DNA of 64,000 nucleotides from Andreprevotia chitinilytica DSM 18519 (lineage in GTDB: Bacteria; Pseudomonadota; Gammaproteobacteria; Burkholderiales; Chitinibacteraceae): NCBI RefSeq assembly GCF_000711875.1, contig NZ_JONM01000007.1, positions 62,001 to 126,000 on the forward strand. Direction: 5' to 3'. Shown here in pieces: positions 62,793 through 64,000 of the stretch (positions are counted from its first letter, which is position 1; each line of letters starts with the position of its first letter). Below the pieces are notes generated by a model. The model was given only the letters and a program-made list of their open reading frames with translations, searched no databases and was not told the origin of the DNA. Both the position numbers and the translations under genes were made by a program.

Positions 62793-64000
62793 TTAGCGCT
62801 GCGCCATCAGTTGCGCAATGCTCGTGGGTTTGCCGTTCAGCTCCATCTGGCCGCCCTTCAACACCAGTTTGGCCTTGATCAGCTTGCCGTCGTTTTCAAC
62901 GAAGCCCTTGGCGGTGCCTTGTTCCAGCACGGCGTCCACCATGGCTTGGGAGCCAGCGGCGCTTTCCGGGGTGAATTCGGTGATCATGTAGTTGATCAGT
63001 TCATGCGGCACTTGCACGGCCACCGTGGCATTCACCTTGGGCAGGAGGGCTGCCGGGTTGCCGAAGTCTTCCTGCTTGACGTCCTTGCTGGCGACATCCA
63101 GCTGGTAGGTGCCATCGCCGGCCGGGGTCTTGAGCTTCAGGCCCATCTTGAGGCTCGGGTCTTGCTTGAGCAACGCCACGACCATCGTCTTGATCTGCTC
63201 CTGATTCTGCTTGGGGTCGAGCTGGCACTGCAGAAATCCTTGCTCCCAAGTCAGATCGTTGTATGCCTTGATTGCCTTGGCATCGATGCGATCCGCCTGA
63301 TAGTCCATCGCCAGCGAGCCGACCTTCTTGTCATGAACGATCACACTATCGACGTCGACGTTCGCCACCAGGGCCACCAAGCCATCCTTGATACTGGTGT
63401 CGCTACGCAGCGCGGTTTTACCCACGCTGAAGTCCAGCGGCCGGCCCTGCGGCGTAATCATCTTGGCGCCGAAGCCATCCCACGTCATCGCTTGCTTGCC
63501 AACATAAATGCCTTCCGGCGCCTTGGTCTGCTCGCCCTCGAAGTTGACCGCGCCAAAGTGCAGGGTGTCGTTCTTTTCCGGGTGCTTCACATCGAAGCCG
63601 GCGATGTTCAGCTTGCTCTGGATGCGGCTCAAATCCTGATCGTATTTCACCGTGCCGGTGAAGCCCTTCCAGTCGAAGGTGCCTTGGCCGGCTTCGGTGT
63701 AACTGACCGCCGGGCTGGTGACTTCGGTGACGATATCGCCGCTCAGGCCAATCGCGGTGTGGACAGCAAGCGGCTGCTTACCCTTGAAGATCTTGTCCAC
63801 CCCTTCCTGCGCTTCCTTGCTGTAGACGATCTCGGAATCGATGCTCATCGCCAGCGGGTTGTGGTGGATGGTGTTGCGGATCGTCAACTCGGCCATCGGA
63901 AAGGGGTGCGCGCCGGTGGCAGGTGCGCCTTCACAGCCAATGCGATAAGTCACGGTCTCGGTGGAGCGCCAGAAGCCCCTCTGGAAATCACGCTTGACCA
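62793..64000 (-). CDS. DUF945 (YdgA-like) protein, 5' end outside window
   Basis: At least 402 residues of a DUF945 protein. The frame stays open to the right edge: before the GTG at 63953 it reads DFQRGFWRSTETV, typical family sequence, so the true start with its membrane or signal segment lies beyond 64000. The body shows paired beta-strand repeats (GIYVGKQAMTWDGFGAKMITP, VDVDSVIVHDKKVGSLAMDYQADR) and ends LMAQR. E. coli YdgA is an inner-membrane periplasmic protein of unknown role. Terminator downstream at 62742-62770. Confidence 0.85.
   Translation of the reverse strand, partial: VKRDFQRGFWRSTETVTYRIGCEGAPATGAHPFPMAELTIRNTIHHNPLAMSIDSEIVYSKEAQEGVDKIFKGKQPLAVHTAIGLSGDIVTEVTSPAVSYTEAGQGTFDWKGFTGTVKYDQDLSRIQSKLNIAGFDVKHPEKNDTLHFGAVNFEGEQTKAPEGIYVGKQAMTWDGFGAKMITPQGRPLDFSVGKTALRSDTSIKDGLVALVANVDVDSVIVHDKKVGSLAMDYQADRIDAKAIKAYNDLTWEQGFLQCQLDPKQNQEQIKTMVVALLKQDPSLKMGLKLKTPAGDGTYQLDVASKDVKQEDFGNPAALLPKVNATVAVQVPHELINYMITEFTPESAAGSQAMVDAVLEQGTAKGFVENDGKLIKAKLVLKGGQMELNGKPTSIAQLMAQR

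Overview
The window comes from the chromosome of a GC-rich betaproteobacterium, most likely in Neisseriales (a Chromobacterium/Chitinibacter-like lineage). This rests on the fatty-acid cluster order, the stand-alone ferredoxin-type RsxB after pyrD, and the overall protein style. I did no database search, so the genus is open.

Region by region. 1-5800 (minus strand) is the core lipid/ribosome operon yceD-rpmF-plsX-fabH-fabD-fabG-acpP-fabF (fabF runs off the left edge), with several intergenic hairpins. 5939-11396 holds maf, a tetrapyrrole-methylase-fold methyltransferase, murJ, a YeiE-like LysR regulator and sbcB. 11467-17138 carries signalling genes (a chemoreceptor and a PAS histidine kinase) and small hypothetical genes. 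17139-20634 is a scarred region: a large inverted repeat, a decayed LysE exporter, an SRPBCC-ArsR-SRPBCC operon with a palindromic promoter, a MITE-like element and an FGE-domain protein. 20794-31025 holds fabV, a tandem hybrid kinase with its response regulator, a LysR/DUF1993 divergent pair, a GST, an alginate-lyase-family protein and a diguanylate cyclase.

31255-40426 is a 9.2-kb integrative mobilizable element, visibly lower in GC than the host, inserted in the 3' end of tRNA-His. Its 17-bp direct repeats (attL/attR), phased 12-nt integrase arm sites, tyrosine integrase, ColE1-type MobA relaxase, MobC and an oriT-like hairpin region can all be seen. Cargo is a secreted transglutaminase-like protein, a small secreted protein carrying the terminal Rhs-core motif plus a candidate toxin domain with a candidate membrane immunity protein, an XRE regulator, a zinc-ribbon membrane protein and a two-gene RHH-like module. 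Between 34.86 and 35.66 kb lies an ORF-poor stretch that starts with a promoter, ends in a terminator and is packed with helices, including a GAAA-capped hairpin; every G-U pair found fits plus-strand transcription. I read it as a large ornate non-coding RNA and regard it as the most interesting object in the window.

40410-43551 holds tRNA-His, tRNA-Arg and tRNA-Pro, then folD-pyrD-rsxB. 43693-45874 is an RstAB-type two-component system with a long palindrome between the genes. 46071-50497 holds a MipA/OmpV protein, an IS5-like transposase relic, an S41 peptidase of lower GC, a DinB protein and nth. 50639-60409 is a complete MdtABC-type tripartite efflux operon with its outer-membrane factor; each of its three spacers holds poly-C/poly-G hairpin repeats, the same family as the MITE-like elements near 19.7, 22.0 and 27.5 kb. 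60460-64000 holds a RelE/ParE-type toxin-antitoxin pair, an AhpD-like protein, an ArsR-SRPBCC operon and a DUF945 (YdgA-like) protein that runs off the right edge.
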